A DNA stretch of 64,000 nucleotides from assembly GCA_965226045.1 (NCBI GenBank), contig CBDDBU010000015.1, forward strand, positions 11,004-75,003, read 5' to 3'. The notes under the pieces were generated by a model. The model had not been told where the DNA came from, did not search any database, and was given only the letters and a program-made list of their open reading frames with translations. The translations under genes and the position numbers were made by a program. The stretch comes from CBDDBU01 sp965226045. Lineage in GTDB: Bacteria > Pseudomonadota > Alphaproteobacteria > VGEJ01. Below are positions 54,409 through 63,102 of the stretch, piece by piece. Position 1 is the first letter of the stretch; each line of letters opens with the position of its first letter.

Positions 54409-55017
54409 ATGGAGAAATTCGTGACCTTGAGCGGCATCGCCGCGCCGCTGCCGCGCGCCAACGTCGACACCGACCAGATCATTCCCGCCCGCTTCTTGCG
54501 CACGATCAAGCGCACCGGCCTCGGCGCCAACCTGTTCAACGAGCTTAGGTTCGCGGCCGACGGTTCGGAGCAGCCCGACTTCGTCCTCAACCGCCCGCCC
54601 TATCGCGACGCGCGCATCCTTGTCGCGGGCGATAACTTCGGCTGCGGCTCGAGCCGCGAGCACGCGCCGTGGGCACTGCTCGATTTCGGCATCCGCTGTG
54701 TGATCTCGACCAGCTTCGCCGATATCTTCTTCAACAACTGCTTGAAGAACGGTGTGTTGCCGGCGGTGGTCGACGTCGAGGCGTTGGCGAGCCTGATGAC
54801 GGCGGCTGAACGTGGCGAAACGCTGAGCGTCGATCTTGGCGCCCAGACCATCTCCCAGCCCGGCCACAATCGCTCGATCGGCTTCGACATCGACCCGTTC
54901 CGCAAGCACTGCCTGCTAAACGGACTGGACGACATCGGCCTGACATTTGAAATGGCCGACAAGATTACGGCGTTCGAGGAGCGGCGGAAGACCGCCCAGC
55001 CGTGGCTGTCCGAATAG
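54409..55017 (+). CDS. leuD: 3-Isopropylmalate dehydratase small subunit
   Basis: This is a 202-residue swivelling domain partner of LeuC. Motifs: NVDTDQIIPARFLRTIKRTG and GDNFGCGSSREHAPWAL, which form part of the active site. Intact. The next gene of the pathway, leuB, starts 3.15 kb downstream because two complete IS elements have inserted between them. Confidence 0.97.
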   Translation: MEKFVTLSGIAAPLPRANVDTDQIIPARFLRTIKRTGLGANLFNELRFAADGSEQPDFVLNRPPYRDARILVAGDNFGCGSSREHAPWALLDFGIRCVISTSFADIFFNNCLKNGVLPAVVDVEALASLMTAAERGETLSVDLGAQTISQPGHNRSIGFDIDPFRKHCLLNGLDDIGLTFEMADKITAFEERRKTAQPWLSE

Positions 55018-55129
55018 GCCAGCTGTGCCCATCGGCCAGCTGTCGCCCTAGCAGCCTGTCGGACTGAGGTCCGCGAGAATGGGTGTGGACGGATCGCGAT
55101 GTGGAGAGGTCATGGGATCGAGCGCCTTT

Positions 55130-55322
55130 CGTGAGGACACGGAGTGCGGTCGCTTGGCCGCGCGTACCGCAGGGTGAGTATACTCTTATGCCCTCTCGTG
55201 AGGGCACGAAGTACGTTCGCTTGCTCGCGCGTGCCGCAAGGCGAGCATACTCTTATTCCTTTTCGCGAGGTACGGAGTCCGGCCGCCTGCTCAAGCGTAT
55301 TGCAAGGTGAACATTCTCTTTA
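55130..55322. repeat. Three degenerate ~60-67-bp tandem units at the IS1182 tail
   Basis: Units at about 55130-55196, 55197-55264 and 55265-55322 share the pattern CGNGAGG..CGGAGT..CGC..GCCGCANGGTGA.CATACTCTTAT. The third unit overlaps the 3' end of the transposase coding region; the other two look like successively diverged copies of that end. Noncoding. Confidence 0.7.
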
Positions 55323-56649
55323 TGTTCCAGGCCAGGGTCACCAGGTTCCATTCGCCCGTGACCTTGTCCAGGCCGCGTAGCGAGAACTGGCGGAAGCCCA
55401 TGGCCGATTTGATGATGCCGAACACCGGTTCCGGCGTTTGCTTGCGCAGGGCGTAGAGTTGCCGGCCCTCGGGCGTCGCCAGTCGATGTGTCATCGCTTC
55501 CAGCGGCGTCGGGTTCTCCGGGGGCGGCGGCGCGCCGGCGAAGCGGTCCTTCCAGGAGAGATGATGGCGTTCCCGGCCGGGCGTGATCAACGGCGCGATC
55601 TCGGCCTCGGCGCAGGCGTTCACGTTGGCCTCGCTGAAGTAGCCGCTGTCCGCCAGCAGGGTCTCGGGCGCGCCCAGCGCCTCGGGAAGGCGGGCGAGCG
55701 CTTCCAGCGCCGGCTCGATTTGCCGCTTGTCGTTGGGGGCCTGGACCACGTCGTTGGTGACCACCAGCAGGCTGTCGGCCGCCACCAGGGCTTGGGCGTT
55801 GTAGGCCTGTTCGAAGCCGCCGCCGGCCACCGGCATGATGCGCGAGTCCGCGTCGGTCAGATTGACCTGGTCCTTCGGCCCGGGCCCGGCCACCGGCGGC
55901 TCGGGTGGACGGCCGCCCGGCTTGCGGCCCGTCTTCTCGGCCTTCTCCGCGCGCGCCTCGAGCTTCGCCTCGTACTCGGCCCGTTCCCGCTCAAGGCGTT
56001 CGCGCGCCCGCGCCTCGATCACCGCCTTAGCCTCGGCGATGCGGGCCAGACGATCCTCGCGCCGGGCCAGTTCCTCGGGCACCGACATCCCGTCGGGCAC
56101 ATCCGCCCCATCGGCCGCCTCCGCCAACGCCATCAACTCCGCCACCTCGGCCTTCAACCGGGCTTCGAGCTCGCAGGCGTGTTTCCACGACAGCGCGCTG
56201 TGCCGGCTCGCGTTGGCGTGCACCTTGGTGCCGTCCAGCGCCACCGTGCCGAGCTTCAGCACCCCGGCTTCCCGGGCCAGCAGCAGCACCTCGACGAACA
56301 GCCCTTCGATCCGGTCGAGAAAACGCCGCCGGAACGCGGCGATGGTATCGTGGTCGGGATGATCGTTGGCCGCGATGAAGCGGAAAGCGACAGAATCATA
56401 GGTCGCGCGCTCCAACTTGCGGCTCGAAAACACCCCCGTGGCGTAGCCGTAGACCAGAAGCCCCAGCAGCATGCTCGGGTGATAGGACGCCGAGCCCGAG
56501 CCGCGATAGGCCTTCACGAACGCCGAGAGGTCCAACTGCTCGATCACCTCGACCACGAAGCGCGCCAGATGCCGCTCGGGAAGCCATTCCTCCACCGACG
56601 GCGGCAGCAGAAACCCCGTCTCCCGGTCGACCGGTCGGAAATTGCTCAT
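55291..56649 (-). CDS. IS1182-family transposase, intact
   Basis: This is a 452-residue transposase beginning MSNFRPVDRETGFLLPPSV, with GGAGG upstream. Domain order follows the family: N-terminal DUF772-like region (SYHPSMLLGLLVYGYATGVFSS; FRFIAANDHPDHDTIAAFRRR), the first acidic site in LGTVALDGTKVHAN, a long Glu/Arg coiled region (about 195-250), and the DDE region ending ETLLADSGYFSEANV and EPVFGIIKSAMGFRQFSLRG. Uninterrupted, so it is likely active. Confidence 0.95.
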   Translation of the reverse strand: MSNFRPVDRETGFLLPPSVEEWLPERHLARFVVEVIEQLDLSAFVKAYRGSGSASYHPSMLLGLLVYGYATGVFSSRKLERATYDSVAFRFIAANDHPDHDTIAAFRRRFLDRIEGLFVEVLLLAREAGVLKLGTVALDGTKVHANASRHSALSWKHACELEARLKAEVAELMALAEAADGADVPDGMSVPEELARREDRLARIAEAKAVIEARARERLERERAEYEAKLEARAEKAEKTGRKPGGRPPEPPVAGPGPKDQVNLTDADSRIMPVAGGGFEQAYNAQALVAADSLLVVTNDVVQAPNDKRQIEPALEALARLPEALGAPETLLADSGYFSEANVNACAEAEIAPLITPGRERHHLSWKDRFAGAPPPPENPTPLEAMTHRLATPEGRQLYALRKQTPEPVFGIIKSAMGFRQFSLRGLDKVTGEWNLVTLAWNIKRMFTLQYA

Positions 56650-56773
56650 GACGGCCTCCATCACGCGCGGGCAAATCAACTGATACCATCGAATCCTATT
56701 TCGACTCCCGGCTCAAGTCCGACAGGCTGCTAGGTCAGCGGTCCACACGGAGTGGACCACGGTCCCCGATCCC

Positions 56774-58149
56774 GGAGCTATTGTCAAAAGTTGTGTATGG
56801 GCTGATCATGCGGCGGCGCGATCCTGGCGTTCTCCATCTACGAATTTGACGCCGCGAATGATCTCGGCGAGATGGTTCGATCCATCGAGTTTTCTCCATT
56901 TTCTCTGAGCGCACTGGCATAGTTTGAAGACCATGGCCATCGCCGTCTTGCGCGACAGGCAGCCCTTGGTCCGGTAGGTGCGCAGACGAACCGTGGCGAA
57001 CGTGCTCTCGATGGGGTTGGTCGTGCGTACATGCTTCCAGTGCTCGGCGGGGAAGTCGTAGAACGTCAGCAGGACGTCGCGGTCCCTGGCCAGGCAGGCC
57101 GCGGCCTTGTCGTACTTCGGCCCGTAGGCTTCCAGGAAGAAGTCGAAGGCGCTCTCGGCATCCTTCCTGGTTTCGGCCATCCAGATGTCTTGCAGGCGCC
57201 CCTTGGCTTTCTTTTGCAGACCCTTGGGCAGCTTGTTCAAGACGTTGCCCGTCTTGTGAACCCAGCAGCGTTGCTCGCGGGCGCCTGGGTAGACTTGGCG
57301 GAGCGCCTTCCAGAAGCCGAGCGCGCCGTCGCCGAGCGCCAGTTGCGGACCCATTTCAAGGCCGCGCCGCTTGAGATCGAGCAGAACTTCGAGCCAGGAC
57401 TGCTCACTTTCGCGATAGCCGTCGGCGATGGCGATCAGTTCCTTCTGTCCCTTGTCCGTGGCCCCGACGATCACCAGGATGCACTGCTTCTCTTCCTCCA
57501 TGCGGGCGCTGAAATAGATGCCGTCCACCCAGAAATAGACGTAGCGCTTGGCCGTGAGGTCGCGCCGTTGCCAGCGCTCCGCCTCAACCCCCCAGACCTC
57601 TTTCAGCCGGGTGATCGTGGAGGCCGAAAGCCCCGGCGCGGAGCTCCCCAGGAGCGCCGCCAAGGCTTCCCCGAAGTCGCCGGTGGAAATGCCCTTCAGA
57701 TACAGCCATGGCAAAAGGTCTTCCAGGCTCTTGGCGCGGCGCAGATAGCGCGGCAGGATCGCCGACGTGAAGCGGATGGCGCCGTCCCCCCGGTCCCGCA
57801 CACGGGGTTGGCGCACGCTCACCGGGCCGATCCCGGTCTGGATGAAGCGTTCCGGCAGATATCCATTGCGGACAACCCGGCGGCGGCCGGCGGCGTCAAC
57901 AAGCGCCGCATGGCTACCCAAAAACACGGAGACCTCGGCCTCAACGGCTTGGGCCAACAACTCGCGAGCTCCAGCTTGTAGGACTTCCGTCAACGGATCT
58001 TTCTGAAAATCAGATGGGTTTTGAAAAGCAACAACGGTATTCTCTTTCATGGCCTATCCTTCCTTGGCTTAGCTCAAGTGGTGACATCAACAATCACCAG
58101 GATACGCCGCCTTCATTTCAACGCCGTACACAAGATTCGGTTATAGCTC
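56774..58149 (-). mobile_element. Complete IS256-family insertion sequence with 8-bp target duplication
   Basis: The element is bounded by imperfect inverted repeats (GGAGCTATTGTC.. on the left, ..ATAGCTC on the right). It is flanked by the duplicated target CCGATCCC at 56766-56773 and 58150-58157. Eight bases is a normal duplication for IS256. The right flank runs directly into GAGAGG, the Shine-Dalgarno of leuB, so the insertion lies only 22 bp upstream of the leuB start codon. Confidence 0.9.
56806..58050 (-). CDS. IS256-family (mutator-type) transposase, intact
   Basis: This is a 414-residue transposase. The DDE core includes YFWVDGIYFSARMEEEKQC (first Asp), LALGDGALGFWKALRQVYPG (second Asp), the QRCWVHKTGNVLNKLPK block and the C-terminal TTNPIESTFATVRLRT with the catalytic Glu. 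All are in mutator-family order with no interruption. It is different in sequence from the IS256 fragment at 4.1-4.5 kb. Confidence 0.95.
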   Translation of the reverse strand: MKENTVVAFQNPSDFQKDPLTEVLQAGARELLAQAVEAEVSVFLGSHAALVDAAGRRRVVRNGYLPERFIQTGIGPVSVRQPRVRDRGDGAIRFTSAILPRYLRRAKSLEDLLPWLYLKGISTGDFGEALAALLGSSAPGLSASTITRLKEVWGVEAERWQRRDLTAKRYVYFWVDGIYFSARMEEEKQCILVIVGATDKGQKELIAIADGYRESEQSWLEVLLDLKRRGLEMGPQLALGDGALGFWKALRQVYPGAREQRCWVHKTGNVLNKLPKGLQKKAKGRLQDIWMAETRKDAESAFDFFLEAYGPKYDKAAACLARDRDVLLTFYDFPAEHWKHVRTTNPIESTFATVRLRTYRTKGCLSRKTAMAMVFKLCQCAQRKWRKLDGSNHLAEIIRGVKFVDGERQDRAAA

Positions 58150-58171
58150 CCGATCCCGAGAGGTATTCTTC

Positions 58172-59275
58172 GTGAAGAAGCTATTGGTATTGCAGGGTGA
58201 TGGCATCGGCCCCGAAGTGATGCGCGAGACCCGCCGCGTCATCGAGTGGCTGGAACGGTGCGGCATCGTTTCATTCGAGATCGAGGAAGGACTAGTCGGC
58301 GGCGCCTCGCTCGATGCCCACGACACGCCGCTGACCGACGAGGTTCTCGAACAGGCGTTCGAGGCCGACGCGATCCTGTTCGGTGCGGTCGGCGGCCCCA
58401 AATGGGCGACCACCGACTTCGCCAAACGACCCGAGATCGCCATTCTCAATCTGCGCAAATCGCTTGAGCTGTTCGCCAACCTGCGCCCGGCGATCGTGTT
58501 CCCAGCCTTGGCCGATTCCTCGTCGCTGAAGCCGCAGCTGGTGACCGGGCTCGACTTGATGATCGTGCGGGAGCTGACCGGCGGCATCTACTTTGGCGAG
58601 CCGCGTGGTATCGAAACGCTGCCCGACGGCGTCCGGCGCGCCGTCAACACCCAAGTCTACGCCACGCCCGAGATCGTGCGAGTGGCGCGCGTCGCCTTCG
58701 ATCTGGCGCGCAAGCGACGCCGCGAGGTGTGCTCGGTCGAGAAGGCGAACGTGATGGAGAGCGGCGTTCTGTGGCGTGAGGAAGTGCAGATCGTGCATGA
58801 CGCCGACTACCCCGACATCGCGCTTTCGCACATGTACGCCGACAATGCCGCCATGCAGCTGGTGCGGGCGCCCAAGCAGTTCGACGTGATCGTCACCGAC
58901 AACTTGTTCGGCGACATCCTGTCGGACTGCGCCTCGATGCTGACGGGGTCCTTGGGGATGCTGCCGTCGGCCTCGCTCGGCGCGACCGATAGCACCGGCC
59001 GCCGGCGCGCGCTCTATGAGCCGATCCACGGCAGCGCCCCCGACATCGCCGGCACCGGCGCCGCCAATCCGCTGGCGATGATCCTGAGCCTGGCGATGAT
59101 GCTGCGCTATTCCTTTGACCTCGGGACGACCGCCGACCTGATCGAGGGCGCGATCGCCAACGTGCTCGATTCGGGGCTGCGGACGTCCGACATCATGCAG
59201 ACCGGCAAGGCGCGGGTCTCGACCACTGTGATGGGCGATGCGGTGCTGCGCGTGCTCGACAAGTCCCGAATCTAG
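58172..59275 (+). CDS. leuB: 3-Isopropylmalate dehydrogenase
   Basis: This is a 367-residue NAD+-dependent decarboxylating dehydrogenase, third step of leucine synthesis. The start is GTG (VKKLLVLQGDGIGPEVM) behind a GAGAGG Shine-Dalgarno. Active-site segments: RELTGGIYFGEPRG, VEKANVMESGVLWRE, and FDVIVTDNLFGDILSDCASMLTGSLGMLPSASLG; the NAD-binding part is EPIHGSAPDIAGTGAANPLA. The coding region is intact, but two IS elements separate it from leuCD. asd follows 15 bp downstream. Confidence 0.97.
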   Translation: MKKLLVLQGDGIGPEVMRETRRVIEWLERCGIVSFEIEEGLVGGASLDAHDTPLTDEVLEQAFEADAILFGAVGGPKWATTDFAKRPEIAILNLRKSLELFANLRPAIVFPALADSSSLKPQLVTGLDLMIVRELTGGIYFGEPRGIETLPDGVRRAVNTQVYATPEIVRVARVAFDLARKRRREVCSVEKANVMESGVLWREEVQIVHDADYPDIALSHMYADNAAMQLVRAPKQFDVIVTDNLFGDILSDCASMLTGSLGMLPSASLGATDSTGRRRALYEPIHGSAPDIAGTGAANPLAMILSLAMMLRYSFDLGTTADLIEGAIANVLDSGLRTSDIMQTGKARVSTTVMGDAVLRVLDKSRI

Positions 59276-59290
59276 AGGCGAGGGCCGCGC

Positions 59291-60316
59291 ATGGGCTACA
59301 GCATCGCGGTGGTCGGGGCCACGGGCAACGTCGGCCGGGAGATCCTCAACATCCTGGCCGAGCGCACCTTCCCCGCCGACGAGGTGATCGCGTTGGCGTC
59401 CGGCCGCTCGATCGGCAAGGAAGCGGCCTTTGGCGATCTAAGGATGCTCAAGGTCACGGCCCTCGACGAGTGCGACTTTCAAGGCGTCGACATCGCGTTG
59501 TTCGCCGCCGGCGGGGCCATCGCGGCCGAGCACGCGCCGCGCGCGGCCAAGGCCGGCGCGGTGGTCATCGACAACTCGAGCCATTTCCGCATGGAGCGCG
59601 GCGTGCCGCTGGTCGTGCCCGAGGTCAACGCGGACGCCATCGCGGGCTACGCGCGCCGCCGCATCATCGCCAATCCCAACTGCTCGACCGCGCAGATGGT
59701 GGTGGCGCTAAAGCCGTTGCACGATGTCGCCACGGTCAAGCGGGTGGTCGTGGCCACCTATCAATCGGTCTCGGGCGCCGGCCACGCGGCGATGGACGAG
59801 CTGTTCAACCAGACCAAGGCGATCTACGTCAACGATCGGATCATGCCGAGCGAGTTCACCAAGCAGATCGCCTTCAACGTAATCCCCCACATCGATATCT
59901 TCCTCGACGACGGCCAGACCCGCGAGGAGTGGAAGATGGCGGCCGAGACGCACAAGATCCTCGATCCGAACATCAAGGTGAGCGCCACCTGCGTGCGGGT
60001 GCCGGTATTCGTTGGCCATGCCGAGGCCGTCAACGTCGAGTTCAAGAAACCGATCGATGTCGAGACCGCGCGCGAGGTCTTGCGCGAAGCACCCGGAGTG
60101 ATGGTGATCGACAGCCGCGAGGACGGCGGCTATGTCTCGCCGCTCGATTGCGTCGGCGACTATGCCACCTTCGTCAGCCGCATCCGCGCCGACCAGACGG
60201 TGCGCCACGGCCTCAGCCTGTGGGTGGTGTCGGACAACCTGCGCAAAGGCGCCGCGCTCAACGCGGTCCAGATCGCCGAAGTGCTGATCAACCGCCACCT
60301 GAAGAAAGCGGCCTGA
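59291..60316 (+). CDS. asd: Aspartate-semialdehyde dehydrogenase
   Basis: This is a 341-residue NADP-dependent enzyme that makes aspartate semialdehyde for lysine/DAP, threonine and methionine synthesis. Rossmann start SIAVVGATGNVGREIL; catalytic Cys in NPNCSTAQMVVALKP; substrate-binding VATYQSVSGAGHAAMDEL. It directly follows leuB, the conserved leuCDB-asd order in this lineage. Convergent with pdxY, 16 bp away. Confidence 0.96.
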   Translation: MGYSIAVVGATGNVGREILNILAERTFPADEVIALASGRSIGKEAAFGDLRMLKVTALDECDFQGVDIALFAAGGAIAAEHAPRAAKAGAVVIDNSSHFRMERGVPLVVPEVNADAIAGYARRRIIANPNCSTAQMVVALKPLHDVATVKRVVVATYQSVSGAGHAAMDELFNQTKAIYVNDRIMPSEFTKQIAFNVIPHIDIFLDDGQTREEWKMAAETHKILDPNIKVSATCVRVPVFVGHAEAVNVEFKKPIDVETAREVLREAPGVMVIDSREDGGYVSPLDCVGDYATFVSRIRADQTVRHGLSLWVVSDNLRKGAALNAVQIAEVLINRHLKKAA

Positions 60317-60332
60317 ACCGGGCCGACCGGCT

Positions 60333-61175
60333 TCAGCGCAGACGTTCGGCGGTGAAGTGGTGGGTCGGGGCGGCCAGGCGGTCTTGCGCCGCGATCAGCA
60401 GAAGCTCGCGCTCGCCGGCCGCCGCTGTCGCCTCGAGGATGCCGTAGGCGGCCGACACCGCGCGGCCGAGCGCTTCGGGCGGTGATTGGCCCTCGATCAG
60501 CGCCGCCACCAGAAGCGCCGCGAACAGATCGCCGGCGCCGAACAGTTCGCCGTCAAGACGCGGGGTGAGAACCAGCCAGGCGCCGGCGCCCGAAACCATC
60601 AAAGTGCCGATCTCGTCGCCGCCCGGCCGGAACGAGGTGCAGACCACCGTCTCGGGCCCGCGCGCACGGGCCGCCTCGCAGGCGGCCATCGCCTCGTCGA
60701 GCGAGGCGATGGCGAGGCCGGTCAGGGCCCCAAGCTCGAACTGGTTGGGCGTGATGATATCGGCGGCCGGCACCAGCTTGTCGGTGACCGCGCCCCGCAC
60801 CGCATCGGCGACGAAGAAGCCATGGCCCTCATGACCCATCACCGGATCGCAGCAGTAAAAGGCGTCCGGGTTGAGCGCCCGCACCCGGCTGACGGCATCG
60901 GTCACCACCGACGCCAGCGCCGCGTCGCCGAGATAGCCGCTCAGCACCGCCGCGCACCGCCCGAGCACGCCGCGCTCCTCGATCCCCTCGACCAGCGCGG
61001 CGAGTTCATCGGCGGTGCTGACGCGGCCGCGAAAGCCGCCGTGAGCGGGATGATTCGAATAGAGCACCGTCGGCAGCGCCCACACCTCGTGGCCGAGGCG
61101 CTGCAGGGCGAAGGCCGCGGCATTGTTGCCGACATGGCCGTAAACCACCCGCGATTGTATCGACAGCACATTCAT
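60333..61175 (-). CDS. pdxY: Pyridoxal kinase
   Basis: This is a 280-residue ribokinase-superfamily kinase that phosphorylates pyridoxal in vitamin B6 salvage. N-terminal VLSIQSRVVYGHVGNNAAAF (the SxV.GHVGN pattern), the CDPVMGHEGHGFFV segment, IITPNQFELGALTG and the anion-hole GAGDLFAALLVAAL near the end are diagnostic. The start ATG overlaps nothing; neighbours are convergent and divergent. Confidence 0.93.
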   Translation of the reverse strand: MNVLSIQSRVVYGHVGNNAAAFALQRLGHEVWALPTVLYSNHPAHGGFRGRVSTADELAALVEGIEERGVLGRCAAVLSGYLGDAALASVVTDAVSRVRALNPDAFYCCDPVMGHEGHGFFVADAVRGAVTDKLVPAADIITPNQFELGALTGLAIASLDEAMAACEAARARGPETVVCTSFRPGGDEIGTLMVSGAGAWLVLTPRLDGELFGAGDLFAALLVAALIEGQSPPEALGRAVSAAYGILEATAAAGERELLLIAAQDRLAAPTHHFTAERLR

Positions 61176-61283
61176 CGGGCGATCATTCCCGCTGCGGCGG
61201 ACGACGGCAAGCGCCTCACTTGCCAGCCCCAGCCGGCCCCCTCATAGTCGCGCCCGCGCGCCCACTACGAGGAATAACCGACC

Positions 61284-62180
61284 ATGGACTCTCTCGGCCG
61301 TCCCCGCCGCAGTGTGCTCTACATGCCGGGTTCCAACGCGCGCGCCTTGGAAAAGGCGAGGACCTTGGCCGCCGATGGGCTGATCCTCGACCTCGAGGAC
61401 GCGGTCGCCCCCGACGCCAAGGCGCTCGCCCGCGATCAAGTGTGCGCGGCGGTCGCGGCCGGAGCTTACGGGCGACGCGAGGTGGCGATCCGCGTCAATG
61501 GCCTCGACACCGCCTGGGCGAAGGACGACATCGCCGCCGCCGCCGCGGCCGGCCCCGACGCCATCGTGCTGCCCAAAGTGGAGAGCGCGGCGATGGTTGG
61601 CGAATTCGAGGCGCTGATCGAGGCTGGCGGAGCGCCGGCGACGACCGGCATGTGGTTCATGATCGAAACCCCGCTCGGCGTCTTGAGGGCGGCGGAGATC
61701 GCCGCCGCGAGCCGCCGTGCGAGCTGTTTCGTGATGGGCACCAACGATCTCGCGAAGGACCTCCAGGCCGCCCACACGCACGCCCGCGAGCCGATGCTCA
61801 CCTCGCTTGGCCTGTGCATCCTGGCCGCCCGGGCGCACGGTCTCGCCATCGTCGACGGCGTTCACAACGATCTGCAAGACGAAGACGGCTTTCGCGCCGC
61901 GTGCATCCAGGGCCGCGAACTCGGCGTGGACGGCAAGACGCTAATCCACCCGAAGCAGATCGCGCCGTGCAACGAGGCCTTCGCGCCCACGGCTGACGAG
62001 ATCGAAAGCGCGCACCGGATCGTCGACGCCTTCTTGCAAGCCGAGGCCGAGGGCAAGGGCGTGGTGGTGGTCGACGGACGCCTGGTCGAAAACCTTCACG
62101 TCGAAAACGCCCGGCGGTTGATCACGATGAAGCAGGCGATCGAGGCCCTCGAGGCAACCGGCGCCAGCAACGACAACTAG
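61284..62180 (+). CDS. HpcH/HpaI (CitE-like) CoA-ester lyase, probable malyl-CoA lyase
   Basis: This is a 298-residue (beta/alpha)8 lyase of the CitE/HpcH family. Motifs: RSVLYMPGSNARALEKAR, LDLEDAVAPDAKALARDQV (metal-binding Glu/Asp), VLPKVESAAMV, MIETPLGVLRA and LGVDGKTLIHPKQIAPCNEAF. Alphaproteobacterial members next to sdh or other TCA genes are often L-malyl/beta-methylmalyl-CoA lyases that cleave malyl-CoA to acetyl-CoA and glyoxylate; the function here is an inference from family and context. If correct, the glyoxylate would be a possible substrate for GhrA-like reductases, but those lie 60 kb away. Confidence 0.85.
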   Translation: MDSLGRPRRSVLYMPGSNARALEKARTLAADGLILDLEDAVAPDAKALARDQVCAAVAAGAYGRREVAIRVNGLDTAWAKDDIAAAAAAGPDAIVLPKVESAAMVGEFEALIEAGGAPATTGMWFMIETPLGVLRAAEIAAASRRASCFVMGTNDLAKDLQAAHTHAREPMLTSLGLCILAARAHGLAIVDGVHNDLQDEDGFRAACIQGRELGVDGKTLIHPKQIAPCNEAFAPTADEIESAHRIVDAFLQAEAEGKGVVVVDGRLVENLHVENARRLITMKQAIEALEATGASNDN

Positions 62181-62211
62181 GCGGCGTGCCCGTTCTCTGG
62201 GGCGGGTGACG

Positions 62212-62240
62212 TTGACTTGGATTCGCGCTGGGTCTTAAAT
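62212..62240 (+). promoter_or_regulatory. Putative sigma-70 promoter for sdhCDA
   Basis: TTGACT at 62212-62217 and TTAAAT at 62235-62240 are separated by 17 bp, about 60 bp before the sdhC start. Good agreement with the housekeeping consensus; by inspection only. Confidence 0.55.
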
Positions 62241-62301
62241 CCCAACGGGCGCAAGTCTGGGACGTTGCTGGCCCGCGTATCGCCGCAAGAAGGTATTGGG
62301 C

Positions 62302-62691
62302 ATGGCGTCAACTGAACGACCCCTTTCGCCGCACCTCCAGGTTTATCGCCCCCAGATCACATCCATTCTCTCGATCCTGCACCGGTTGACCGGCGTGGTG
62401 TTGGGCGGCGGCACGTTGCTGTTGGCGTGGTGGCTGATCGCGGCGGCGGTCGGGCCGGAAGCATACGCGGACGTCGAGTGGTTCATTTCATCGTGGGTCG
62501 GGCGCCTGGTGCTGTTGGGCTTCACCTTCTGTTTGTTCTACCACCTGTGTAACGGCATCCGGCACCTTGGCTGGGACATCGGCTGGGGTTTCGAGTTGCC
62601 GGTGCTGCACGCGACCGGGTGGCTGGTGGTGGTCGCCGCGATGGGGATGACGCTGGTGGCCTGGATTCTCGGCTACGCCCTGATGCCATGA
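62302..62691 (+). CDS. sdhC: Succinate dehydrogenase cytochrome b556 subunit
   Basis: This is a 129-residue membrane anchor of complex II with three hydrophobic helices. SPHLQVYRPQITSILSILHRLTGV is the SdhC signature (quinone/heme site), and the heme-ligand His is likely in FYHLCNGIRHLGWD. The start MASTERPLSPHL was chosen over a TTG two codons upstream. First gene of sdhC-sdhD-sdhA. Confidence 0.95.
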   Translation: MASTERPLSPHLQVYRPQITSILSILHRLTGVVLGGGTLLLAWWLIAAAVGPEAYADVEWFISSWVGRLVLLGFTFCLFYHLCNGIRHLGWDIGWGFELPVLHATGWLVVVAAMGMTLVAWILGYALMP

Positions 62692-62713
62692 TGAGTGTGA
62701 GGCCCAAAACGTC

Positions 62714-63100
62714 ATGACCGTGAGCATGCGCACACCGCTCGGCAGGGTGCAGGGCCTTGGCTCGGCCAAGGCCGGCGTTCATCACTGGTGGCACCAGCGT
62801 CTGACCGCGCTGGCGCTGATTCCGCTGTGCCTGTTGTTCGCCGTCATGGTGGTCTGGCTCGTCGGCGAACCCCACGCGGTGGTCGCGGACTGGCTCGGGA
62901 GCCCGGTGCCCGGCCTGCTGATGCTGGTCATGATCGTCGCCGGGCTCTACCACCTCAAGCTCGGCATGCAGGTGGTGATCGAGGACTACGTTCACACCGA
63001 ATGGCTCAAGCTTGCGAGCATCGTGGTCGTGATGTTTGGCTGTATTCTGCTCGGGCTCGCCTGCGTGCTGGCCGTCTTGAGCCTGATGTTGGGGCCCTGA
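62714..63100 (+). CDS. sdhD: Succinate dehydrogenase membrane anchor subunit
   Basis: This is a 128-residue anchor with three membrane helices. The N-terminal VQGLGSAKAGVHHWWHQRLTALAL is typical of alphaproteobacterial SdhD, and LYHLKLGMQVVIEDYVH contains the second heme/quinone-side His and Asp. Spacing from sdhC is 22 bp and to sdhA 2 bp, consistent with one transcript. Confidence 0.93.
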   Translation: MTVSMRTPLGRVQGLGSAKAGVHHWWHQRLTALALIPLCLLFAVMVVWLVGEPHAVVADWLGSPVPGLLMLVMIVAGLYHLKLGMQVVIEDYVHTEWLKLASIVVVMFGCILLGLACVLAVLSLMLGP

Positions 63101-63102
63101 CC

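Larger units (their letters stand above)
55051..56730 (-). mobile_element. Complete IS1182-family insertion sequence
   Basis: 15-bp perfect inverted repeats GCAGCCTGTCGGACT are at 55051-55065 and 56716-56730 (inverted). Both ends coincide with CTAG (55048-55051 and 56730-56733), matching the CTAG target preference reported for this family. It carries one intact transposase and a ~240-bp noncoding tail with degenerate repeats. It sits 33 bp after the leuD stop and is the template against which the broken copy at 2.7-4.1 kb can be read. Confidence 0.93.

Noticed and set aside
52816..54909. 697-codon minus-strand frame opposite leuC/leuD
   Set aside because: Antisense shadow of two intact, motif-complete genes; no recognisable domain.
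55438..56733. 431-codon plus-strand frame opposite the IS1182 transposase
   Set aside because: Antisense shadow; a matching frame also appears opposite the broken copy, as expected for duplicated sequence.
62181..62301. Riboswitch in the sdhC leader
   Set aside because: Only a sigma-70-like promoter was recognised; no conserved riboswitch core seen.
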